64,000 nt of DNA, taken from NCBI GenBank assembly GCA_017472255.1, contig JAFUQU010000011.1:1-64000 (forward strand). The letters are read 5' to 3'. Positions 7,680-15,194 of this stretch are shown one piece after another (position 1 is the first letter of the stretch; each line of letters begins with the position of its first letter). Position numbers and translations under genes: made by a program. The notes under the pieces are model-generated. The model made no database searches. It was not told the DNA's origin and saw nothing but the letters and a program-made list of their open reading frames with translations. This stretch comes from Clostridia bacterium. Lineage in GTDB: Bacteria > Bacillota > Clostridia > Oscillospirales > CAG-272.

Positions 7680-8838
7680 TGATTCCCTTCTTGAGATATT
7701 CGGTCATCGACTCACAGCCGTCCTTGGTGACTGCGATGCCCTTTTCCCAGCGCACGCCGAAGGTCGGTCCGGAGATGAACGTGTCGACCTGGAAGGTCAT
7801 GTTTTCTTCGAGCTTGTAATCGCTGATCGTCTCCATCCACGGAGCCTCGACCTCGATCATGCCGGTGCCGTGGCAGGGACCGTAGACGAAATTGTCCTTC
7901 ATGCCATTGTCGCAGTAGAGCTTGTAGAAGTCCTTCGCGATGTCGCTTGCTAAAACGCCCGCCTTGATTCTCGATTCGGTCCACTCATGTGCGTAGTGGC
8001 AGAATTCGACGATCTTTCTGCGCTCACCCTCAAGTCTTCCCATAACGACAGGCAGACCGATGGACGGGGAATAGCCGTCGATCTTCGCGGAGAGGTTCAG
8101 CTGAACGATGTCGCCCTTGCCGATGGTGCGGTAGCGGGAGCGGCTGATCGCGTGGCGGGTGGAATCCTCGGAGAAGACGTACATGGGCAGACCCTCGTAC
8201 TCCGCGCCCTCCTCGTAAATCACGCGCTGAGCAACGCCGACCATCTGCAGCTCGGTAACGCCGGGCTTCAGATTGCGGATAACCTCGTCGGTTGCAAGCT
8301 CGATGATGCGGAATCCCTCGCGGATGCAGGCAAGCTCGTTTTCGCTCTTGATCTTGCGAAGCTCGATCATGATGTCGTTGCACTTGACGATTTCCGCCTT
8401 CGGATACGTGTCGCAGAGACCCTCGTAAATCGGGAGCGTACACTCGACGTAGCTGCCGAGACCGATCTTTAGGCAGTCGCCGGAAACGCCGATTGCCTTG
8501 AACACATCGCGGAAGGTGTCAGCCTTCAGCTCGGGATAGGACGGGTCAGCCGACTCGCGGAATTCCTTCAGCTCGAAAACCTTGTCGAGCTTACCGAAGT
8601 CCTTCGCGAAGATCGCGGACTCGGGACCGCAGATCAGCGCCGCGTCGCCGTTTGCGGAAATCGCAACGCCTGCGCGCTCGAACAGCGGCCAGAAGCCGCT
8701 GAAATAGCGGGCGTTTGCGTAATCGGACTCGGTGCTTGCGACGAGCATCACGTCAAGACCGCGCTCGCGGATGAGCTTTGCCGCCTTCGCGATGCGCTCG
8801 GCATACTCGTAATCGGGGATACAAACTCTGTTTTGCAT
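7663..8838 (-). CDS. M24 pita-bread-fold protein, creatinase/Xaa-Pro peptidase-like
   Basis: A 391-residue protein with an N-terminal creatinase domain (1-160) and a C-terminal pita-bread domain (YAHEWTESRIKAGV, CHGTGMIEVEAP, VRWEKGIAVTKDG). Canonical M24 peptidases coordinate two metals with two Asp, one His and two Glu. Here the two Asp sites read QLNLSA and GYSPSIG, and one Glu site reads FQVDTF, so the metal site is largely lost, as in the metal-independent enzyme creatinase. It leads a four-gene minus-strand operon. Its RBS is GGAGGT 9 nt upstream, and its promoter carries the shared AraC-type repeat. The substrate is unknown; a C-N hydrolase on a guanidino- or amide-bearing compound is plausible. 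Confidence 0.8.
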   Translation of the reverse strand: MQNRVCIPDYEYAERIAKAAKLIRERGLDVMLVASTESDYANARYFSGFWPLFERAGVAISANGDAALICGPESAIFAKDFGKLDKVFELKEFRESADPSYPELKADTFRDVFKAIGVSGDCLKIGLGSYVECTLPIYEGLCDTYPKAEIVKCNDIMIELRKIKSENELACIREGFRIIELATDEVIRNLKPGVTELQMVGVAQRVIYEEGAEYEGLPMYVFSEDSTRHAISRSRYRTIGKGDIVQLNLSAKIDGYSPSIGLPVVMGRLEGERRKIVEFCHYAHEWTESRIKAGVLASDIAKDFYKLYCDNGMKDNFVYGPCHGTGMIEVEAPWMETISDYKLEENMTFQVDTFISGPTFGVRWEKGIAVTKDGCESMTEYLKKGIIEIDG

Positions 8839-8873
8839 GGTGAAATACCTCCAAAAATATTTTTTTCAAGTTT

Positions 8874-8933
8874 ATTATACCATAATAATTTTCCGATGTC
8901 TTTGCAGAATCATACCGGATTTTTGCACGATCG
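8874..8933 (-). promoter_or_regulatory. Promoter with the same AraC-type direct repeat, for the M24 operon
   Basis: On the minus strand, half-sites CGATCGTGCAAAA (8933-8921) and TGATTCTGCAAAG (8912-8900) are 21 bp apart. The second overlaps the -35 AAGACA (8902-8897), followed by 17 bp and TATAAT (8879-8874). The repeat phase, -35, spacer and -10 are the same as at 1372-1431. Confidence 0.75.
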
Positions 8934-9009
8934 TAAATTTGTTTATGTTTCATCAAACGAGACGGCGGGGGGCACAGCGAATCCATCATGAGGATCGGGA
9001 AAAAAGAAA

Positions 9010-9046
9010 GGGGCTGTTGCACTAAGGTGCAACAGCTCCTTTTTTA
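9010..9046. terminator. Terminator hairpin
   Basis: GCTGTTGCAC (9013-9022) pairs perfectly with GTGCAACAGC (9027-9036), with flanking T/A runs on both sides. It is an orphan with respect to intact genes on either strand, and marks the edge of the remnant region 9060-9900. Confidence 0.65.
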
Positions 9047-9062
9047 GAGATTGCCGCTTACA

Positions 9063-9150
9063 TTAAAACAAATATTTTCTGAAAAACTGCTCAAGCTCGT
9101 AATAGGCAGTCGGTACGCTTTCATAGGTGATGCCGAGCGACTTGCAGGAT
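9063..9150 (-). pseudogene. C-terminal scrap of an unknown protein
   Basis: The minus strand reads CKSLGITYESVPTAYYELEQ and six more residues to a TAA. No start or body is found. The family is not recognised. It is one of several truncated 3' ends between 9.06 and 9.9 kb. Confidence 0.3.
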
Positions 9151-9174
9151 ACAAAGATATGACCGCTGTGTGGA

Positions 9175-9304
9175 TGTTATGACCCGGTTGCTCCAGAAAT
9201 ATGGGCATCAGGTTTTGGATAAATTAAAGCAGGATGCTCCGCAAACGGTGGAGTGTTCCAAGGATGATATGAAAGCGCAGTCTTTAGTGGATAAGGCTGC
9301 GTAA
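9175..9304 (+). pseudogene. C-terminal scrap of an unknown, probably mobile-element, protein
   Basis: The plus strand reads VMTRLLQKYGHQVLDKLKQD and continues to SLVDKAA and TAA near 9304. It has no start and opposes the scrap at 9063. I could not assign a family; its position beside recombinase debris suggests an integrative-element origin. Confidence 0.3.
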
Positions 9305-9316
9305 AAATTCACAATT

Positions 9317-9367
9317 TACACGTTGCGTATTTTCTGTAACTATGCTATAATAAATACGCAACGTGTA
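9317..9367 (+). promoter_or_regulatory. Promoter bracketed by a 15-bp perfect inverted repeat
   Basis: TACACGTTGCGTATT (9317-9331) and its exact complement AATACGCAACGTGTA (9353-9367) flank a promoter. The -35 TTGCGT (9323-9328) lies in the left arm, a 17-bp spacer follows, and -10 TATAAT is at 9346-9351. The right arm covers the transcription start. This is a textbook autorepression layout for the small DNA-binding protein that follows. Confidence 0.7.
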
Positions 9368-9391
9368 TTTTTGTTTTTGGGAGATAAGCAG

Positions 9392-9622
9392 ATGGATTGT
9401 AAAAACAGAATTATAAAGTTGCGGGAAAGCACAGGATTAATCCGGAAGGACTTTTGCAAGCTCGTCCATATCCCATACCGGACGATGACTGAGTGGGAAC
9501 TGGATAACCGCCATGCGCCGGATTATGTGCTTAGACTTTTGGAATATTATATCCGCAACGAAGGATTGATGGTAAAAGAAATGAACGAGGGAGGTGGCGA
9601 TTCTGAAAAAGTAGCAACTTAA
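9392..9622 (+). CDS. Small XRE-like helix-turn-helix regulator
   Basis: A 76-residue protein from the ATG at 9392 (GGGAG site 8 nt upstream). IIKLRESTGLIRKDFCKLVH followed by IPYRTMTEWELDNRHAPDYV matches short XRE/Cro-like HTH proteins of Clostridia that often act as antitoxins or autoregulators. The promoter upstream is enclosed by a 15-bp inverted repeat, which supports autoregulation. No toxin-like partner follows: the next sequence is a recombinase remnant. The earlier in-frame ATG at 9323 lies in the promoter and is not the start. Confidence 0.7.
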   Translation: MDCKNRIIKLRESTGLIRKDFCKLVHIPYRTMTEWELDNRHAPDYVLRLLEYYIRNEGLMVKEMNEGGGDSEKVAT

Positions 9623-9877
9623 ATGTTATCTATATACGAGAGTGCATTTGATGAAGTCTACAATTCCGCAACGGAAGCAGAGCAGAAAGAGTTTATGAAA
9701 GCCTTCATCGAGAGAATTGAGATGTTCCCGGAAAAGAGGAAAGACGGTAGCTGGATAAAGAAGATCGTATTCAATTTCCCTGTGCCTGTTGAGGGCTAGA
9801 AAGTGAAAGAGCTTCCCTTGGAAACTGAAACAACCGTCGAGACGGTATGTTTATTGTCCAAACTCAATAATAAGTAA
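9623..9877 (+). pseudogene. C-terminal remnant of a large serine recombinase
   Basis: KEFMKAFIERIEMFPEKRKD with IVFNFPVPVEG and, past an in-frame TAG at 9797-9799, KELPLETETTVETVCLLSKL is the C-terminus typical of serine site-specific recombinases of Clostridia integrative elements. The catalytic N-terminus is missing and a stop interrupts the tail, so it is dead. It shows that an integrative element was once here. Confidence 0.7.
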
Positions 9878-9918
9878 CAGAGCGAGCCGAAGTCTTAATA
9901 TGAATCGAGGTGAATATC

Positions 9919-10413
9919 ATGTATCGAAAATTGCAGTCTCTCTTACCGGAGTTTACGATTGAGCCTGTCACCATGAATAATCTGTCTGCGTACGAATCCG
10001 TTTTTTACAACAACAGGGAATATTATTGTTTGACGGACGGGCATCCAGCAACAAGAGATATTTGCGAAGATACAATTTGTGGGGACGCATTGTATCATGT
10101 GCATAGTATCGGTATCTCTCAAAACGGACAAGCCGTTTCTTTTATAAGTGTTTTGGATGGATATCCCGATGCTAATACTTTGTACATTGGTTTGCTGCTT
10201 GTAGATGAGAGATTTAAGCGGCAATCTATTGGTACATCGATCGTGAAGGCTCTATTCACTGCTGCAGCTGATTTGAAATTCAAAAATGTCAGATTGTCAG
10301 TACAGGAGAATAATATAGGTGGCCTCAATTTTTGGATTAAGTTGGGCTTTTACGAAATTGACCGCTGTGCTTGTGATGGATTTGATAATTTATCAATGAA
10401 ATATGATATTTGA
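9919..10413 (+). CDS. GNAT-family N-acetyltransferase
   Basis: A 164-residue protein starting at the ATG 9919, with CGAGG 8 nt upstream (a GTG at 9910 is in frame but sits on the RBS). LYIGLLLVDERFKRQSIGTS is the acetyl-CoA-binding motif A of GNAT enzymes (V-x-x-x-R-x-x-x-G-x-G/S), followed by LSVQENNIGGLNFWIKLGFY (motif B). It transfers an acetyl group to an unknown amine. Its AT-rich codons differ from the GC-rich neighbours at 10.5 kb onward, consistent with acquisition together with the surrounding element debris. Confidence 0.85.
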   Translation: MYRKLQSLLPEFTIEPVTMNNLSAYESVFYNNREYYCLTDGHPATRDICEDTICGDALYHVHSIGISQNGQAVSFISVLDGYPDANTLYIGLLLVDERFKRQSIGTSIVKALFTAAADLKFKNVRLSVQENNIGGLNFWIKLGFYEIDRCACDGFDNLSMKYDI

Positions 10414-10531
10414 CAAAGCTTGCCCGCGACGTCAGATTCCTCACCCGTAACGGACGCGCCACGCCGGTGGATTTGTCCCCGCGGACGAATGTGTGACGCT
10501 GCTGGAGCGGACGAAACTATCATCTCAATGA
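10412..10531 (+). pseudogene. C-terminal remnant of an RlmD/RumA-type 23S rRNA (uracil-C5)-methyltransferase
   Basis: The frame reads KLARDVRFLTRNG, then TPVDLSPRTN, and after a small indel VTLLERTKLSSQ and TGA at 10529-10531. This matches the end of the TrmA/RlmD methyltransferases (the block that follows the catalytic Cys and ends with VETVVLLER). The rest of the gene is gone and the frame is broken. Confidence 0.6.
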
Positions 10532-11277
10532 AAAACGCATACGAACAACTTTACATAGACTGCCTGTCTCAGGACACATTTCTGACCAGCGCCCATTTTG
10601 CGGCGATGAAGGGGCAGTATTACGACGTCGCCGGGCTGCGGTTTCTGCTGATCGGGCGCGCGGCCAACGGATGGGGACGGCTCGATACCGCCAGCGCCAA
10701 AGCCTTCGGCGAGGACGCGGTGCGCCAGTTTGGCGATTACGGCCGGTGGGACTGGATTGAGTCGGTGAACGGCGTTCTGTACAACGCCCACGACAGGGAT
10801 AAAAGCGTAAAAAGCAAACGTTACTGCATCGACAGAAAGCCGTTTTGGAGCTATGCGAAGGCAGTGTGGCAGAGCTTCGGACAGGCTCCGTATACCGGGG
10901 ATGTCTGGATGAAGAACATCGCGTGGTCAAACCTGTACAAGGTTTCGCCGTTGAACGGCGGCAATCCGGCTCCGCGTATGCTGAAAGCGCAGCAGGCTGC
11001 CTGCATTGAAATCGTAAAGCAGGAGCTTGCGCTCCTGCATCCGACACATATTCTGATAATGACGGGCTTTGATTGGTTCGCGCCCTTTTCGCCCCTGTTT
11101 GACCATGTGCGCAGACTGGATGAACCACGCCCCGCCTGTGTGGAGGGAACCGCTTCCTATGGCGGTGCAAAGGTCGTTATAACCTGCCGACCGGAATATC
11201 GGGATAAAAAACGCTTCCTCGCCGACACCGCCGAAGCCTTCGGGCAGTCTCACCTCGCCGCCCGTTCGGATAGCTGA
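10528..11277 (+). CDS. Conserved hypothetical protein, possibly uracil-DNA-glycosylase-like fold
   Basis: A 249-residue protein from the ATG at 10528, whose ATGA overlaps the stop of the rRNA-methyltransferase remnant; upstream in-frame starts lie inside that remnant and are rejected. GLRFLLIGRAANGWG, WMKNIAWSNLYKVSP and LHPTHILIMTGFDWF give an alpha/beta pattern reminiscent of the uracil-DNA-glycosylase superfamily (an early I-G motif, then N-x-x-K and a late HP-T-like loop). The assignment is tentative. Its 3' end overlaps the convergent phosphatase gene by 28 bp. Confidence 0.6.
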   Translation: MKNAYEQLYIDCLSQDTFLTSAHFAAMKGQYYDVAGLRFLLIGRAANGWGRLDTASAKAFGEDAVRQFGDYGRWDWIESVNGVLYNAHDRDKSVKSKRYCIDRKPFWSYAKAVWQSFGQAPYTGDVWMKNIAWSNLYKVSPLNGGNPAPRMLKAQQAACIEIVKQELALLHPTHILIMTGFDWFAPFSPLFDHVRRLDEPRPACVEGTASYGGAKVVITCRPEYRDKKRFLADTAEAFGQSHLAARSDS

Positions 11278-11888
11278 TCGTCCAGATGCCCATTATCGCC
11301 GACCCGCAGCAGCTTCACGTTACCGTGATCATACTCCGCCACCGTCACCGACGCATTGGGCACGTTCGGCATATCAGCCATCTCCTCCAGCGGAATGTGC
11401 TGCCATTCGCAGAGCAGGGCGCGGATTGCGCCGCCGTGGGAGGCGATGACCACCGTCCGCCCGTCGTTTTCGGCGGCGATGCGGTCAAGCTCGGCGGAGA
11501 TTCGACGGCGCACCTCGGCGAAGTTCTCGCCGTCGCCGCAGCGCGACTCCCCGATGTTCGCGCTGTAAAACGCAAAACCCTCGGGATAACGTTCCCGAAC
11601 CTCGTCAAAGGTCAGCCCCTGCCAATATCCCACGTCACGCTCACGAAGCGCTCGGCTGGTCTGTATTTCCAACCCCAGCGCGTCCGCCAGCGGCTTTGCT
11701 GTCTGGTACGCCCGGCTCAGATCGCTGGAATAAATCGCGTCAATTTTGAAATTTTTCGCCACATACGCGGCGGTTTGCTTGGCCTGCTGTACGCCGACCT
11801 CGTCCAGCGGAACGTCGCACTGCCCGGTGAAACGTCGCTCCTTATTGAACTGGCTGAACCCGTGGCGGATTAGAATAAATGTCACCAT
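11250..11888 (-). CDS. Histidine phosphatase (phosphoglycerate mutase-like)
   Basis: A 212-residue protein with the catalytic RHG motif at residues 8-10 (ILIRHGFSQFN), ERDVGYWQGLTFDEV for the acidic residue, and the second histidine in IASHGGAIRA near residue 149. This is the branch-1 histidine phosphatase superfamily (cofactor-dependent mutases, CobC-like and broad phosphatases). The substrate cannot be assigned. It is divergent from the MBL hydrolase at 11977. Confidence 0.88.
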   Translation of the reverse strand: MVTFILIRHGFSQFNKERRFTGQCDVPLDEVGVQQAKQTAAYVAKNFKIDAIYSSDLSRAYQTAKPLADALGLEIQTSRALRERDVGYWQGLTFDEVRERYPEGFAFYSANIGESRCGDGENFAEVRRRISAELDRIAAENDGRTVVIASHGGAIRALLCEWQHIPLEEMADMPNVPNASVTVAEYDHGNVKLLRVGDNGHLDDQLSERAAR

Positions 11889-11976
11889 TTTTATGTAACC
11901 TCGCTTGATTGAAGTACCATCATTATACCACAGATCGGGCGGGATTGCAAGAACATATTTTTAGGAGGATATTATC

Positions 11977-12753
11977 ATGACCTACAATCTCACTTTCCTT
12001 GGCACCTGTGCCGCCAACTTCTCGAAAAAGCTGCAAAACGAATGCCGGGACTGCTTCGATAAGGACGCGCGCCGGGCATCCTGCGTGCTGTTCAACGAGC
12101 GCTTCCTCATCGACTGCGGTCCCCACGCCCTCGATTCCATGCGCATCGCCGGGGTGAATCCCGGGCAGATCACCGATCTGTTCCTTACCCATCTCCACGA
12201 CGATCACTTCAACCCCGACAACGTTCAGACGGTAGCAAGCGCCGCCCAGCGTCCGCTGCGTGTCTGGGTGTCCGCCGACGCCAAAATGCCCCCGCTGGAG
12301 AACGTCGTCATCATGCCCATGGAGCCGCGCACCACACTGACGGTCAACGATGAGCTGACCGTCACCGGCCTTGCCGCCAACCATGCCCCGGAATCTTATC
12401 CCCAGCACCTGCTGTTCGAGCGGGAAGGGAAGAAGTTCCTCTATTCCTGCGACGGCGGCTGGTTCCTGAACCCTTCCTTCAACTATTTGAGAAAATCCGG
12501 GCTGGCGCTTTGGGTGGTGGACGCCACCTGCGGCGATTATGAGGGCGATTTCCGCATGGCCGATCACAACAGCATTCCCATGATCCGCCTTATGCTCCCT
12601 TCGATGCGTACCATCGGCGCGATCAACGACGACACGCAGGTTTACCTCTCCCATATCGCGCCCTCGCTGCACAAATCCCACGATGAGACGGTGGAAATTG
12701 TGAAGCCCTCCGGGCTGCACGTGGCCTATGACGGGCTGGTGCTGTCGGTATGA
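11977..12753 (+). CDS. MBL-fold metallohydrolase (PhnP-like)
   Basis: A 258-residue protein. THLHDDHF (72-78) is the HxHxDH di-metal motif; GTCAANFSK near the start, HAPESYPQHLL and YSCDGGWF supply later ligands. It resembles PhnP/YycJ-type phosphodiesterases and other small-molecule hydrolases. RBS AGGAGG is 9 nt upstream. Its last codons overlap the YdeI-like gene by 4 bp (ATGA), so translation is probably coupled. Confidence 0.85.
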   Translation: MTYNLTFLGTCAANFSKKLQNECRDCFDKDARRASCVLFNERFLIDCGPHALDSMRIAGVNPGQITDLFLTHLHDDHFNPDNVQTVASAAQRPLRVWVSADAKMPPLENVVIMPMEPRTTLTVNDELTVTGLAANHAPESYPQHLLFEREGKKFLYSCDGGWFLNPSFNYLRKSGLALWVVDATCGDYEGDFRMADHNSIPMIRLMLPSMRTIGAINDDTQVYLSHIAPSLHKSHDETVEIVKPSGLHVAYDGLVLSV

Positions 12754-13328
12754 CGCCGCGGCTGGAATTCATCAACCGCGATGCCTTCCGGGAATGGCTG
12801 TCGGTCAACGCCCTTTCCGACACCGGCGTTTGGCTGGTATTCTATAAAAAGCGCTCTGCCGCCTGCATCAAGGCTTCCGAAGCGTTGGAGGAAGCGCTCT
12901 GCTTCGGCTGGATTGACGGACAGATGCAGAGCATCGATGGGGACGCTTACATAAAATATTTCAAGCAGCGCTCGCCGGAAAGCGATTGGTCGGAGAAGAA
13001 CAAAAAACTGACCGCCAATCTGGAAGAACGGGGGCTGATGACCGATTTCGGCCGGGCGAAAATCGAGCTGGCAAAGCAAAACGGGCATTGGGAGCGCGCA
13101 AAGCCCGCAAAGCTGTCCGACGAACAGCTGGCGGAATTCGACGCCATGGTGCGTCCCCACGACGCGGCTTACGCCAATTTTGAAAAGATGCCGCCCTCCA
13201 TGCGCCGCACCTACGCTTCCTCCTATTTCCTGGGCACCAAGACAGAGGAAGGGCGCAAAAAGCGGTTTGCGACGATTCTTGAGCGGCTGGAGCGAAATCT
13301 GAACCCGATGGAAAGCAAGAAAAAATAA
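12750..13328 (+). CDS. YdeI/OmdA-family protein
   Basis: A 192-residue protein with the family block VWLVFYKKRSAACIKASEAL, EEALCFGWIDGQ, and YFKQRSPESDWSEKN, and a C-terminal alpha-helical part (FEKMPPSMRRTYASSYF, then KKRFATILERL). YdeI/OmdA proteins (bacteriocin-protection annotation in Pfam) have no established biochemical activity. It overlaps the MBL gene by 4 bp. Confidence 0.8.
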   Translation: MTPRLEFINRDAFREWLSVNALSDTGVWLVFYKKRSAACIKASEALEEALCFGWIDGQMQSIDGDAYIKYFKQRSPESDWSEKNKKLTANLEERGLMTDFGRAKIELAKQNGHWERAKPAKLSDEQLAEFDAMVRPHDAAYANFEKMPPSMRRTYASSYFLGTKTEEGRKKRFATILERLERNLNPMESKKK

Positions 13329-13377
13329 GACTTTACAGCTTGCCTGGATTATTATTGTATAAAAGGAGAACTTTTGC

Positions 13378-13923
13378 ATGATCCTATCCGATAAAACCAT
13401 CCGCCGCCTTCTGTCCTCGGGGAGGCTCGGCATTGAGCCGCTGGAGGAGCGGCAGATTCAGCCTGCCAGCGTGGATATCCGGCTGGGGGACAGCTTCTCC
13501 ATTGTGGAGGACAGCCCCACCGGCATCATCTCCATGGAGAGCGAAACCTGCTACAAAACCATCCGCACCGACCGTTATCTGCTGCTGCCCGGTCAGTTCG
13601 TGCTGGCGACGACCATGGAATATTTCCGCCTGCCCGACGATCTCACCGCTTTCGTGGAGGGACGCAGTTCGCTGGGACGGATGGGGCTGTTCATTCAGAA
13701 CGCGGGCTGGGTGGATCCCGGCTTCGAGGGGGAGATCACGCTGGAGCTGTACAACGCCAACCGCCACGCCATCGAGCTTCACGCCGGACGGCGGGTGGGA
13801 CAGCTGGTTTTCGCGTCCATGGACGAAGCGGCGGAACATCCTTACCGGGGCAAATATCAGGGACAGCGGGGCGCTACCGGCACCCGTGTTCACGCGGACG
13901 TTGAAAATGAGAGGGCGGAATGA
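13378..13923 (+). CDS. dcd: dCTP deaminase
   Basis: A 181-residue homotrimeric nucleotide deaminase that converts dCTP to dUTP (some members also to dUMP). IQPASVDIRLGDSF, FVEGRSSLGRMGLFIQNAGW and DPGFEGEITLEL are the signature blocks, the last carrying the catalytic Glu. The length is normal for the family. RBS AAGGAG. Its final codon overlaps the LRR gene in an ATGA arrangement. Confidence 0.93.
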   Translation: MILSDKTIRRLLSSGRLGIEPLEERQIQPASVDIRLGDSFSIVEDSPTGIISMESETCYKTIRTDRYLLLPGQFVLATTMEYFRLPDDLTAFVEGRSSLGRMGLFIQNAGWVDPGFEGEITLELYNANRHAIELHAGRRVGQLVFASMDEAAEHPYRGKYQGQRGATGTRVHADVENERAE

Positions 13924-15107
13924 TGAAAAACGGAAGAATCGAGCGCCGCGATACCGACATCACATGGCAGATTGAGGACGGCACCCTCACCTTCACCGGA
14001 CACGGACGGGTGGCGGGCGGCGGCTTTTCCGACGAGACGGACGTCACCCGCGTCGTCCTTGGCGAGGGCGTTGAAGCCGGATATATGGCGTTCTGGAAGA
14101 TGTCGTCCCTGCGGGAGGTTGTCTTTGCGGCGGATACGAAGGAGATCGGCGAGCTGGCCTTCGCCTGGAGCGGTCTGCGGGAGATTACCATTCCGCCGGG
14201 GGTTACGGAACTGGCGGCGGAGACCTTCCGATACAGCCGTCTTGAGCGGGTTACGCTGCACGGCGGGCTGAAAAAGATCGGCGACAAGGTCTTCGAGGGC
14301 TGCACGAGCCTGCGGGAAATCGAGCTGCCCGAGGGACTGGAGCGAATCGGTTACGGCGCGTTCCGGAAGACCGGGCTGACCGCTGTGAACCTGCCGTCCA
14401 CGCTTCGCTATCTGGACAACGCCGCTTTCACCGATCTTGCGTCGCTGACTATCGGCGCGAACACCACCTATTCGGTCATCGATGGGATGCTCTGCAATGC
14501 GTCGGGCAGCGAGCTTTACGACGCCCAGCTGGTGCAGCGGCGGGAGGAATATGTGGTTCCGGATTCGGTGATTAAAATCGGCAGCTACGCCTTCAGCTCC
14601 ATGGGAAACATCCGGGTGAGAATGCACGAGGGCGTGCGCTGGCTGGAAAATTACGCCTTCGCCGAGTGCAATCTGGGGGACATTGTCTTTTCGCCCGCGC
14701 TGACCCGGCTGAGCCAGGGCAGCTTTTTCCGCTGCTGGGGGCGAGAGAAGCTGGAGCTTCGTTCGCCCACCGTCATGGTGCTGATGAAGGAAGCCTGCCG
14801 GGAGTTCCGCGATCTGCGGGAGGTGGTGCTGGTCAGCGATGAGGCGGTCTGCATCGACGAGGAAGCCTTCGCCGCGTGCCCCGACCTTATGCGTGTCGAG
14901 CTGCGCGCGCCCACGGTACGCATCGAGCTTCGGGCGTTCGGCGAATGCCCGAAGCTGGAGCGGGTGGACATCGAAGCGGACAAGCTGGAAATCGGCAAAT
15001 ACGCCTTTGTGAAGTGCCCGTCCCTGCGGCAGGCGCGGATTGTGAGCGAAACGCAGACCGTGGCGGCCAGCGCCTTTGCGAAGAAAGTGCAGATTGAGAA
15101 TCCGTAA
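13920..15107 (+). CDS. Leucine-rich-repeat (BspA-type) cytoplasmic protein
   Basis: A 395-residue protein built of BspA/LRR_5 repeats of ~23 residues (for example LREIELPEGLERIGYGAFRK and LREITIPPGVTELAAETFR). It has no signal peptide, unlike surface BspA proteins, so it probably acts inside the cell as a protein-binding scaffold. It starts 4 bp inside dcd; a second ATG directly follows. Function is unknown. Confidence 0.8.
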   Translation: MMKNGRIERRDTDITWQIEDGTLTFTGHGRVAGGGFSDETDVTRVVLGEGVEAGYMAFWKMSSLREVVFAADTKEIGELAFAWSGLREITIPPGVTELAAETFRYSRLERVTLHGGLKKIGDKVFEGCTSLREIELPEGLERIGYGAFRKTGLTAVNLPSTLRYLDNAAFTDLASLTIGANTTYSVIDGMLCNASGSELYDAQLVQRREEYVVPDSVIKIGSYAFSSMGNIRVRMHEGVRWLENYAFAECNLGDIVFSPALTRLSQGSFFRCWGREKLELRSPTVMVLMKEACREFRDLREVVLVSDEAVCIDEEAFAACPDLMRVELRAPTVRIELRAFGECPKLERVDIEADKLEIGKYAFVKCPSLRQARIVSETQTVAASAFAKKVQIENP

Positions 15108-15160
15108 ATTATCCCGCGGTGTATGCTGCGGACGAAGCCCTGCTCGATCTGAAATAAAAA

Positions 15161-15194
15161 ATGCGCACGATTGCATCAGGGCAGTCGTGCGCAT
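15161..15194. terminator. Hairpin between LRR and TetR genes
   Basis: ATGCGCACGA (15161-15170) pairs with TCGTGCGCAT (15185-15194), with an A-run before and a T-rich tract after. It overlaps the last codons of the TetR gene, so the two convergent genes share it. Confidence 0.6.
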
